Of a stretch of DNA of 64,000 nucleotides, positions 42,510 to 49,785 are shown piece by piece. The notes beneath the pieces are model-generated. The model did not search any database, had not been told where the DNA came from, and was given only the letters and a program-made list of their open reading frames with translations. Origin of the DNA: F23-B02 sp963625655 (GTDB taxonomy: Bacteria; Bacillota; Clostridia; Oscillospirales; Oscillospiraceae); NCBI GenBank assembly GCA_963625655.1, contig CAVFTS010000006.1:1-64000 (forward strand), written 5' to 3'. Position numbers and translations under genes: made by a program. Positions within the stretch are counted from its first letter, which is position 1, and the number at the start of each line of letters is the position of its first letter.

Positions 42510-43274
42510 TTATGCCGGCTCGGAAAGTATCTTTTTGACCATTTCCTTTACGGCGGCAAGAGCTTCGTTGTCATCGCTTATAGTGTCGAGCCCCTTGCCG
42601 GCAAGATTGAGGGAAGCTATTTCACTGTCATAACCGACATATCCGAGCACATCCACATTGAGGCGGTCTGCAAGTCCTTTCATTATCGGCTTGTTAGGCT
42701 CGTCATAGCGGCAGCCGACCATATACTTATTGGAATAAGGCAGGTTCAGCTCGTCGACCATGTCGGTTATTCTTTCCGCCGTCTCAAAGCTGAGCTTTGA
42801 CTGGTCGCAGACGATTATGAGCGTGTCGGAATTGCTGCCCGTGCCGCGTGAAAAATGTTCGAGTCCCGCATCAAAATCAATGATAACAAGGTCGTACATG
42901 TTCATCGTTTCCGAGAATATATTATTCAGCACACTGTTAATCGTGCAGTAGCATCCGGCACCTTTCCTGCGCCCCATGACGACAAAATCAAAATATTCGC
43001 CGTGGTACACCGCATCGTAAAAGTCGGCGCGCAGCTTTTCGCCTGCTACTCCCTCATCAAGCGTTTTCTTGCGCCTGTCAACGGCTTCGCCTATCGTGGT
43101 TTCGTAGCTGACATTAAGCGTGGTGGCAAGGTTTGCGTCAGGGTCGGCGTCGATAACAAGGATCTGGTCGCACAGTCCGAGCGATTTCACCGCCTTGACA
43201 AACAGGGAAGCCGTGGTCGTTTTTCCCGTACCGCCTTTGCCTGAGAATGATATTATGCGAGTCTGCTTTTTCAT
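42510..43274 (-). CDS. CooC-type nickel-insertion ATPase
   Basis: 254 residues. MinD-like ATPase with deviant Walker A FSGKGGTGKTTTASLF, DADPDANLATTLN and, characteristic of CooC/AcsF, GRRKGAGCYC with the CxC that binds Ni or Zn at the dimer interface. CooC proteins activate Ni carbon-monoxide dehydrogenase. No CODH gene is in the window. Located between an unknown gene and hypB. Confidence 0.87.
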   Translation of the reverse strand: MKKQTRIISFSGKGGTGKTTTASLFVKAVKSLGLCDQILVIDADPDANLATTLNVSYETTIGEAVDRRKKTLDEGVAGEKLRADFYDAVYHGEYFDFVVMGRRKGAGCYCTINSVLNNIFSETMNMYDLVIIDFDAGLEHFSRGTGSNSDTLIIVCDQSKLSFETAERITDMVDELNLPYSNKYMVGCRYDEPNKPIMKGLADRLNVDVLGYVGYDSEIASLNLAGKGLDTISDDNEALAAVKEMVKKILSEPA

Positions 43275-43288
43275 TTTTATCCTTCTCC

Positions 43289-43948
43289 TTAAATTATTTC
43301 ATCTTTACGAAACCACATATTATCGAACAGGACATTTTCCGCAAGAACGGAATATCTCGGCCAGTCCTCAACATCCTCCATGTCAGCGGGGATCATTTCA
43401 AGGAATGAACCGCGCGTCTCATAGTATCTTATGATCCCATAGCCCTTAGAGACAAGAAGCTGAGTCGTTTCATCGTCGACAGGGTAAGGAAAAACAAAAT
43501 ATACCTGCGTAAAAACGCCCTTGTACTCTTCGAGCATATCGAGCTTTTTCTGAAAATTCTCAACACCGTAGAACGCTGCAATGCACTCTCGCACGGAGTT
43601 CCTGTACTTGACATTACGGCAGCGAGGTTTTTCTCCCGTCAGGTCAAGCTCGATCCAGTCACGCGACGCAGCATCCTCAAGCACGCCGCCCACAAATGCA
43701 AGCGAATATCCGCAGCGCTCGACAAGGTCGTCAACATCGACCCAGTCTCCGGCGGGGAGATACTGAAGTATACCGCAGGGGGCATAGCCCATTTGCGTGC
43801 GCCATTGAAGCTCACGGAAAATCGGCAGAACGGCGACGACATCGGCAAAGTAGTCGGTGCCAAAAAGCTTTTGATTTATGGTCGTGAAATATCCTCTTCC
43901 GGAGAAGTAGGCGGATATGACCGTTTTGTATGCATTACTTTGTTCCAT
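43289..43948 (-). CDS. Unknown protein of the nickel/Fe-S operon
   Basis: 219 residues, starting MEQSNAYKTVISAYFSGRGY. No membrane segment or cofactor motif. The middle (WVDVDDLVERCGYSLAFVGGVLEDAASRDWIELD) looks like a winged-helix fold, so it may be a DNA- or protein-binding factor. Not a family I recognise. It sits 14 bp from the cooC-like gene and follows the small ferredoxin. Confidence 0.75.
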   Translation of the reverse strand: MEQSNAYKTVISAYFSGRGYFTTINQKLFGTDYFADVVAVLPIFRELQWRTQMGYAPCGILQYLPAGDWVDVDDLVERCGYSLAFVGGVLEDAASRDWIELDLTGEKPRCRNVKYRNSVRECIAAFYGVENFQKKLDMLEEYKGVFTQVYFVFPYPVDDETTQLLVSKGYGIIRYYETRGSFLEMIPADMEDVEDWPRYSVLAENVLFDNMWFRKDEII

Positions 43949-43961
43949 GGCAGAATAATTC

Positions 43962-44360
43962 TCAATCGTCGATATAGACTATCTTTTCTTCGTAGTCGGG
44001 CTCCCAGCATTTGCTGCCGTCGGCAAGGACCGTGCAGTTAAGCAGGTAGCTCGGACGCTCGATCTTCGCTCTCGGCAGATGGCGCTTGGCCGGCACGAAG
44101 GTGATCGCATTCTTGGGGCAGGCTTTCACGCATTCCTGACATCCGTCGCATTCCCACATGCGCATCGCTTTTGCCATGTGCGGAATATCCTGAAGCGATT
44201 TAGGCCAGTTTTCGGTGACTACGGGTGTATCGGTATTTATGAACATGATGCAGTTGTGACCGTGGTCTATGCAGGCGTGGACGCAATTGAGACACTCAAG
44301 TGCATTGCCGCAGGCTTCATGGTCGATTATTATGTTATGCATCGGAGTAGTATAAGCCAT
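43962..44360 (-). CDS. Small ferredoxin-like Fe-S protein
   Basis: 132 residues. CLNCVHACIDHGHNC (first partial cluster) and CDGCQECVKACPKNAITFVP (classical 4Fe-4S) suggest two clusters. A conserved CWEPDYEEKIVYIDD tail. It would shuttle electrons for an enzyme of the same operon. Good RBS (AGGAGG) at its start. Confidence 0.85.
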   Translation of the reverse strand: MAYTTPMHNIIIDHEACGNALECLNCVHACIDHGHNCIMFINTDTPVVTENWPKSLQDIPHMAKAMRMWECDGCQECVKACPKNAITFVPAKRHLPRAKIERPSYLLNCTVLADGSKCWEPDYEEKIVYIDD

Positions 44361-44401
44361 GTTTTTTCCTCCTAATTGTTAAACTTCATTTACCTGACGG
44401 C

Positions 44402-45235
44402 TTACCAAACATCGACAAGCGAAGGGAATGTGTCACGGGAAACGAGCTTGAGAGCACCGAATTTGCACGCTGTGCGGCATAGTCCGCAGCCAAAGCACTT
44501 GAACTGATTTACGGTTACAATGTCCTTGAGCGGGCTGTACTGAATGCCGCCGTACTGGCACTTGATAATGCAAGGCGCTTCGTTTTTGCAGCCGGCTGCG
44601 CACTTTTTGGGATCAACAACTGCGACATACTCTGCCTTGTTGTATTCGACCGTTGCGCCGCGGTAGGCGCGCGCTTTATATGCCTGGCAATCGAAGGCGT
44701 TGCAGAAACAGAAGCAAAGAGGCGGTTTGCCGTCGGAATCGGTGCCCGCATCGAAGATCGAGATCACAAGACCCTGTGCATAACGCTCACGGCAAAGCTT
44801 TCTTGCCTCTTCCTTGTTGATGACCATGGAATCAGTTTCCCAAGGCCGTTCCTGCCTGGTGCGGTCGACATCACGGTCAAAGAACATGCATCCGTAAAAG
44901 TCGCCGAAGCCGAAGTAACGGCGGCAGCCGCAGTGCTGAAGTATAAAACGATCGCCGGGCGCCACATCGATTATCTGAAGAGCGTCTTCAAGCGGGATGA
45001 CCTGGCCTGCCTGCTGAAGCATGGTATCGATAGCCATATTCAAATAGCCCTCGTTACCCATGTCCACTGGTCCCTGAGGATCCTTGCCGCCCCATTCAAA
45101 GGAATTTCGGGAAGCACCGGTAAGATTCATATAGCCCACGGCATGGCCGGGCTTTTTTACAAGCTCGGGATCAAAGTTGGCGGGGTTTAGATACCATTTT
45201 GTTCCGTTGCCGTATTCAACACAGTATTTGCACAT
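44402..45235 (-). CDS. Fe-S protein with C-terminal two-cluster ferredoxin domain
   Basis: 277 residues. N-terminal MCKYC, then a central HCGCRRYFGFGDFYGC motif with spacing like that of Fe-S proteins that accompany reductases, CFCFCNAFDC, and a ferredoxin pair at the end (CAAGCKNEAPCIIKC, CFGCGLCRTACKFGALKLV). It shares the C-x-C-R centre and overall plan with the protein at 47292-48164, so the two are probably paralogues. Electron transfer role inferred. Confidence 0.8.
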   Translation of the reverse strand: MCKYCVEYGNGTKWYLNPANFDPELVKKPGHAVGYMNLTGASRNSFEWGGKDPQGPVDMGNEGYLNMAIDTMLQQAGQVIPLEDALQIIDVAPGDRFILQHCGCRRYFGFGDFYGCMFFDRDVDRTRQERPWETDSMVINKEEARKLCRERYAQGLVISIFDAGTDSDGKPPLCFCFCNAFDCQAYKARAYRGATVEYNKAEYVAVVDPKKCAAGCKNEAPCIIKCQYGGIQYSPLKDIVTVNQFKCFGCGLCRTACKFGALKLVSRDTFPSLVDVW

Positions 45236-45322
45236 ATGTTTAACCTCCTGATAAATTCACTTTCGCAGGCTTCCGTCGGACAATGTTCAGTGTACCTTGT
45301 GAAAGCCTGCGTGTCCATGGTT

Positions 45323-46564
45323 TTATTTTCCGAGCTTCTTCATGGGGTTTGCGGCAAGAGCAAGGAACAATACGATCATACCGACTACGCCGATAACGGC
45401 AGCTACGGTAAAGCCTTTGGCAAAGCTTCCGGTTCCGGTAATAACACGGCCGACGACCTGGGAAGAAAGGGCTGCGCCGCCCCAGAACGCACCGCCGGAG
45501 AAAATGGGGTTGATCTGGTTGAGGTTCTTGTTGCCGAACAGTATCGGAGTGATGGTCGGGCAAATGTTGGTGATAACGCCGCCCGTAACGCAGAGGATGG
45601 AGCAAATGACGGCCATGACTATGGTGACATGGGTCGGGAACACGAATGCGTACAGCAGGCAGCCTACAGCAAGGGGAAGTCCGGTGAAGATGATGAGACC
45701 CTTGATGCCGATCTTATTGACCAACGCACCGCCGACGAGAATAAATACAATGCCGACGAGCTGCATGATGCCCTGCATCGAGGATGCAACGGACTGGCTC
45801 ATGCCGCAGCTAACGAGGTAGGTGACCATGTAGGTGCACAGGCCCTGATACATGATGGTCAGCAGCAAAATGCCGATGAATACGAACCAAAATGCGGGAG
45901 TCTTGAGAGCCTGACTGAGGGTAAGTCCGGGGACATCTTCTGCTGCGCCTGCCGTTGCTGCCGCTGCGGTCGCTCCGTCTGCCTTCGCGATCTCGAGCTT
46001 GGGGATAAGCGCATAGGCAATAAGATTGCACGCAACGATAACGACACCCATAACAAGGTAGACCTTACGCCAACCCATGACGGGGATAAGTGCACCGGGG
46101 ATGAAGGAAAATGCTGCGGCGCCGAGAGCTGCGGATGCGAGAACGACTGCGATAATGGTAGGAGTCTTTTTGCCGTAATCGCCGAAATAGGGACTGACTG
46201 CGGCAACGCCCATTGCGTGGGTCCCGAGGCCGAGTGTCGAGCCGCCGAGCAGGCCGGCAACTATCAGCATCCAGACTGCGCTGGAGAAATAGTGAATAAG
46301 ACAATAGCCTGCGGAAAGGATCGCACAGATAAGAAACAGTGTGCGGGGTGCGATCTTCTTGAGCATCGGGCCCACAAGGAAGGTGGACCAGATGAACGCC
46401 ATCGCACAGCCGAAGGTAGCTGCCAGTGCTATGGTAGCTATGTCCGAATCAGGCCAGGTGGCGGCAAAGCTGGAAAGGAATATAGTAAATGTCGAGTTCA
46501 TGCCCATGTTGGCAAAAAGCGCTATGCATGCACCAACAGCGGCTTTTTTGGCTTTAGGGTTCAT
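45323..46564 (-). CDS. MFS transporter, OFA-like
   Basis: 413 residues with twelve membrane segments, resembling oxalate/formate-type antiporters (carboxylates, steroids and other organic anions). Starting MNPKAKKAAVGACIALFANMG. Placed in the middle of the metabolic operon it is likely to carry the island's substrate or product. A GC-rich inverted repeat (CGCAGGCTT ... AAGCCTGCG) lies in the 87-bp gap downstream. Confidence 0.85.
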   Translation of the reverse strand: MNPKAKKAAVGACIALFANMGMNSTFTIFLSSFAATWPDSDIATIALAATFGCAMAFIWSTFLVGPMLKKIAPRTLFLICAILSAGYCLIHYFSSAVWMLIVAGLLGGSTLGLGTHAMGVAAVSPYFGDYGKKTPTIIAVVLASAALGAAAFSFIPGALIPVMGWRKVYLVMGVVIVACNLIAYALIPKLEIAKADGATAAAATAGAAEDVPGLTLSQALKTPAFWFVFIGILLLTIMYQGLCTYMVTYLVSCGMSQSVASSMQGIMQLVGIVFILVGGALVNKIGIKGLIIFTGLPLAVGCLLYAFVFPTHVTIVMAVICSILCVTGGVITNICPTITPILFGNKNLNQINPIFSGGAFWGGAALSSQVVGRVITGTGSFAKGFTVAAVIGVVGMIVLFLALAANPMKKLGK

Positions 46565-46606
46565 AGTGTATTTCCTCTCTTTTATTTATTATTATTTAAG
46601 ACGTTT

Positions 46607-46942
46607 TCAGGTTCTGGGACGGCAGGAATAAATCTTGAACTTCCCGTCTTCCTCCTGCTCAATGGTGCCGCGGCATTCGAGTACATGACCGACTATCTCG
46701 ATATTGTATGCCATGCTCTTTCCATCGGGAGCCATTTCAATAATGGTAGCCTTCGGAGCGGCGGCACACATCGTGGTAAATGTGGCAAGAATGGCCTCTT
46801 TGCCTTCAAGGTATGCCGGATTTCCGGTCAGCAGCTTCGCTGCCTCATCGTCAAAAACGCAGCCCTCGTCGACCCAGCAGTCGGCAATGCCCTGTGCGTC
46901 ATGCGCATTCATGCGCTCAACATATTTTTCAAGAACATTCAT
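46607..46942 (-). CDS. SnoaL-like (NTF2-fold) protein
   Basis: 111 residues starting MNVLEKYVERMNAHDAQGIADCWVDEGCVF, a SnoaL/ketosteroid-isomerase-type cone fold. Enzymes of this fold include isomerases, hydratases and the bile-acid 7-alpha-dehydratase BaiE, but many only bind ligand. Its context (OYE-type reductase, transporter, alcohol dehydrogenase) recalls bai-like steroid operons. Activity cannot be fixed from sequence. Confidence 0.8.
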   Translation of the reverse strand: MNVLEKYVERMNAHDAQGIADCWVDEGCVFDDEAAKLLTGNPAYLEGKEAILATFTTMCAAAPKATIIEMAPDGKSMAYNIEIVGHVLECRGTIEQEEDGKFKIYSCRPRT

Positions 46943-46964
46943 TGTGTTATCTCCTTGTAAGTTA

Positions 46965-47273
46965 TTAGTCTACGAACACGCCCTGAATGATGGGCGGCGT
47001 GTCGGTAAAATCGAGCTGTTTGTCGAGTATGGCGACAAAATCGTGTTTATTCAGGCAGTCAAATCCGCTTATGCGGTCGTTGAAATCAAAATAAACAAGG
47101 CCTCTGAAATTTGTGCCGAATATCGGTTGGGTGTCAACGAAATCGGCATGACCGCAGCCGTAGCCGAGCAGCTCGTCACCGAGCCTCTCCTTGACCCAAT
47201 CAACATAGGGGCGCAGACCGTTTTCGTCAAATCTCTTGGCATCCTTGGGATATATAAAATAAACTCTATACAT
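46965..47273 (-). CDS. Unknown small protein of the nickel/Fe-S operon
   Basis: 102 residues starting MYRVYFIYPKDAKRFDENGL, no membrane segment. The initial strand and size recall EthD-type ferredoxin-fold (dimeric alpha/beta barrel) proteins, a weak similarity. GGAGG is at the right distance from the ATG. It lies between the SnoaL-like gene and an Fe-S protein gene. Confidence 0.65.
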   Translation of the reverse strand: MYRVYFIYPKDAKRFDENGLRPYVDWVKERLGDELLGYGCGHADFVDTQPIFGTNFRGLVYFDFNDRISGFDCLNKHDFVAILDKQLDFTDTPPIIQGVFVD

Positions 47274-47291
47274 GGCAATTCCTCCTAAGAT

Positions 47292-48164
47292 TTACAGATC
47301 CATTTTGTACTCCTCAAGCGGCAGACCGCCTACCTGCGGGTCAAGGCGCTTGAGCAGATCATCAACAGCCGCTTTTACATCGGCGATCTCTACGGTTATT
47401 GCCTTCTGCGAACAATGGAGTGCGCAGCTTGAGCAGCCCTTGCAGGCAGCTTCATTCCACCGGGGAATGCCGTCAACCATCTTCAGTGCGTGGTTGAAGC
47501 ATTTTTCAACGCATGTTCCGCAGCCGACGCACTTATTTGCATCGACCTTTACGGTAAGGCCGTCGAGCTTCTTAAAGCGCTCCTGCGCCTCACCGCGGAT
47601 CATCCCCTGACGGTAGTTGTTGAAGTTGGTGCAGCAGCACTCACAGCAAAGACACACGGTCAGGAACGGACTTGCAAAGTCAACATCCCAGTATATGTGG
47701 TCGTAGAATACATGGCCGATGAAGGGCATCAGACCATCATCAACGGCCTTGTGCAAATGTGCGATCGCTTCCTCGACCGTTGCGTGATAGCACAGATCGC
47801 TCGACTCCTCGGCGGTTGCGGCACCGATATGGATGCAACCGATGTTTTTGTCATGCTCGGTGCAGTTTTTCGCATCTCTGCAGGTGCAGGTCTTGCTGAT
47901 GATACGATGGGGAGAGCGGCGTATAAGCTCCTCTATGACTGCTATAGGCAGCGGAGCTCCCTCGGAACCGACGTTGACCGAGGCGGGGAGAAAGGTCATG
48001 TCCAGAAAATCCGGATTCGAAAAGGCTGCCGTTACATCCTTGGCTCTGGACTCCTTGTACAGTTCAGAGCGTGACAGAATCGTGCCCATTTGGAACTCTC
48101 GAGCCATCGTTTCCAGATGGTCGGCCGTCCAAGTGGAGCGTTCACCTTTTTGGGCTATACTCAT
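47292..48164 (-). CDS. Fe-S protein related to the 44402-45235 product
   Basis: 290 residues. N-terminal helical part, then KTCTCRDAKNCTEHDKNIGC, VCLCCECCCTNF, and two ferredoxin motifs CVGCGTCVEKCFNHALKM and CKGCSSCALHCSQKAI. Cys spacing is like that of the paralogue but the N-terminal region differs. ATG at 48164 after AGGGAAG; a longer start has no site. Probably an electron-transfer partner of the flavoenzyme at 49786. Confidence 0.8.
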   Translation of the reverse strand: MSIAQKGERSTWTADHLETMAREFQMGTILSRSELYKESRAKDVTAAFSNPDFLDMTFLPASVNVGSEGAPLPIAVIEELIRRSPHRIISKTCTCRDAKNCTEHDKNIGCIHIGAATAEESSDLCYHATVEEAIAHLHKAVDDGLMPFIGHVFYDHIYWDVDFASPFLTVCLCCECCCTNFNNYRQGMIRGEAQERFKKLDGLTVKVDANKCVGCGTCVEKCFNHALKMVDGIPRWNEAACKGCSSCALHCSQKAITVEIADVKAAVDDLLKRLDPQVGGLPLEEYKMDL

Positions 48165-48201
48165 ATTTTCTTCCCTCTTTCTTAAAACAGAATCTAACAC
48201 T

Positions 48202-48573
48202 TCACAATTGATCCCTGCGGCGGAACTCAAGCCCTTCTATTTGAAGCTCACGGCCGGAAACAAGATCCGTCTCGGGACTGCCGCAGGCAGTACAGACCGT
48301 TTCCGCACCGGCAAATTCAAAATGAGTGAACTGAAGCTCGTGACCGCAATGCTTGCAGCGATAGACGATCGGTATTCTTCGCATTTTAAGCTCTGAGCCG
48401 TCAAGCGGTGTGCCGGCGGAGAATTTTTTGTAATACTTTACTACCCATTCCTCCTGAAGGTCGTGCATTTCACCGACTGCAAGCCGCACGGCGGTTACAT
48501 GTTCAATGCCGTTGCTTGCCGCTATCTGTGCGGCCATTTTGACTATCGGATAAACCACGGACAATTCATGCAT
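48202..48573 (-). CDS. hypA: Nickel incorporation protein HypA
   Basis: 123 residues starting MHELSVVYPIVKMA; the N-terminal His is the nickel ligand, which fixes the start at 48573. Zn motif CKHCGHELQFTHFEFAGAETVCTACG. It hands Ni to HypB for a client enzyme. First gene of the operon, directly downstream of the promoter/operator at 48711-48755. Confidence 0.95.
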   Translation of the reverse strand: MHELSVVYPIVKMAAQIAASNGIEHVTAVRLAVGEMHDLQEEWVVKYYKKFSAGTPLDGSELKMRRIPIVYRCKHCGHELQFTHFEFAGAETVCTACGSPETDLVSGRELQIEGLEFRRRDQL

Positions 48574-48632
48574 GTGACACTTCACCTTTCACGGCCAGAT
48601 TTAAAAGCTCGAATACCCGCCCATGCATTTTC

Positions 48633-48642
48633 GAATGCATTC
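48633..48642. promoter_or_regulatory. GAA-N4-TTC dyad 1
   Basis: GAATGCATTC is a perfect 10-bp palindrome in the hypA leader. Confidence 0.6.
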
Positions 48643-48710
48643 CAAAACTCCGCTGGCCGAGCGGAGCTGACCTGCCTCGAAAACGATAATTAATTTTGTG
48701 ACGATTGTTT

Positions 48711-48755
48711 GAATTGGTTCGAATACATGCTACGCCTGCGTTAGAGTTTTGTCAA
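48711..48755 (-). promoter_or_regulatory. hypA operon promoter with operator
   Basis: TTGACA (48755-48750), 17-bp spacer, TAGCAT (48732-48727) on the minus strand. The dyad GAATTGGTTC (48711-48720) begins 6 bp downstream of the -10 box, at the start point of transcription, where a repressor would block initiation. Confidence 0.8.
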
Positions 48756-48797
48756 TTGCAATATTGCTGCGTATATACAAATTCGTCGATAGTGCAC

Positions 48798-48828
48798 AAA
48801 AAGCTCACAGTCAAACTGTGAGCTTTAA
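48798..48828 (-). terminator. Terminator after the tetR gene
   Basis: AAGCTCACAG, TTTGA loop, CTGTGAGCTTTTT on the minus strand, 40-60 bp past the tetR stop and before the hypA promoter. Confidence 0.85.
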
Positions 48829-48846
48829 CGAATAATTTTAAATTTT

Positions 48847-48856
48847 GAACTGATTC
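48847..48856. promoter_or_regulatory. GAA-N4-TTC dyad 3
   Basis: GAACTGATTC, between the tetR stop and its terminator. It may be an auxiliary site or a chance match. Confidence 0.4.
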
Positions 48857-48864
48857 TAATGCGG

Positions 48865-49497
48865 TTACTGCTTCTTCGTAGGCTTCAGCATGGCGATAAA
48901 CGAATCCACCAGCCGCTCGCCCTCCGCATCCAGATCGACGGAATCGGGCTGGATCGCCCAGCGCAGGCAAAGACCGCCCGCCATATATCTCAGCATACTC
49001 GTTACGGTATACAGATTTATGTCATCACGGAATTCTCCCGAATTTATGCCTTCCTCTATCGTGTTCATATAGTAACGATATGCCGTTCTGCTGATATCCA
49101 ATGCAACATCCTGGTTGTGCTTCAGCTCGGCTATCCAGCTTATTTTAGACATCTCCGCACCCGTACGAGTAGAGATCTTAAGCTTAAATAAAACAAGATT
49201 TTTCAATGTTTCCGATGCCGTTTTGCCCTTTAGCTCAGGCATCTTTTCTTCCATTACCTCGTCTATTGCCTCACCATAACCCAAGAAGATGGATTCCTTC
49301 GAGGGAAAGTAATAATAGAATGTTCCGGTAGAAACATCGGCCGCTGCGCATATGTCGGTTACCTTTGTATTCTCAAATCCGTTTTTCTCAAATAGATCGA
49401 TTGCACAGTTGTATATCTTTCTTTCCACAACTTTGCTTCTGTGTTCCTTTTGCACTATGTGGTTTACCTCCGTCTCGGCTGCCGCCGTGTTCTGCAT
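48865..49497 (-). CDS. TetR/AcrR-family regulator
   Basis: 210 residues. N-terminal TetR helix-turn-helix (about 20-75, ERKIYNCAIDLFEKNGFENTKVTDICAAADVSTGTFYYYFPSK in parts) and an all-helical ligand-binding domain. It lies between two operons whose promoters carry the same dyad and is probably their local repressor, released by the island's substrate. Likely autoregulated: one dyad lies 36 bp upstream of its start. Confidence 0.9.
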   Translation of the reverse strand: MQNTAAAETEVNHIVQKEHRSKVVERKIYNCAIDLFEKNGFENTKVTDICAAADVSTGTFYYYFPSKESIFLGYGEAIDEVMEEKMPELKGKTASETLKNLVLFKLKISTRTGAEMSKISWIAELKHNQDVALDISRTAYRYYMNTIEEGINSGEFRDDINLYTVTSMLRYMAGGLCLRWAIQPDSVDLDAEGERLVDSFIAMLKPTKKQ

Positions 49498-49532
49498 CGT
49501 ATTAAACGAAGCTTCTGCTATTATTAAAATTC

Positions 49533-49542
49533 GAATGCGTTC
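49533..49542. promoter_or_regulatory. GAA-N4-TTC dyad 4
   Basis: GAATGCGTTC. On the minus strand it sits between a possible -35 (TTGAGA) and an AT-rich -10 of tetR, consistent with autoregulation. Confidence 0.5.
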
Positions 49543-49655
49543 TCAAATTTGTTGTGTAAAAAACCAACAATTTATTTTACATTCAAAAAATCCCAATGTC
49601 AATATATGATTTGCCCCTGTGAAAAAACATTTTGCTTTTCATTTAACAATTTTTC

Positions 49656-49665
49656 GAACTCGTTC
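49656..49665. promoter_or_regulatory. GAA-N4-TTC dyad 5
   Basis: GAACTCGTTC, upstream of the -35 box of the flavoenzyme promoter. Confidence 0.45.
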
Positions 49666-49684
49666 ATTTTTTTCGAAAAACCTA

Positions 49685-49735
49685 TTGACAATGTTTTAGA
49701 CACTTGATATTATTATGTCAAATTTGAATTGGTTC
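49685..49735 (+). promoter_or_regulatory. Flavoenzyme operon promoter with operator
   Basis: TTGACA (49685-49690), 17-bp spacer, TATTAT (49708-49713). GAATTGGTTC (49726-49735) lies 12 bp past the -10 box and is identical to the hypA operator, sharing TTTGAATTGGTTCG. Confidence 0.85.
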
Positions 49736-49785
49736 GGTTTTTGTTCAACACACGCAAAAATGTTGTATGGAGGTCTATAACGATT

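Noticed and set aside
45236..46960. Long plus-strand open frame opposite the OFA-like MFS gene
   Set aside because: Low-complexity Cys/Gly/Asn composition and full antisense to a clear twelve-span transporter; a shadow frame.
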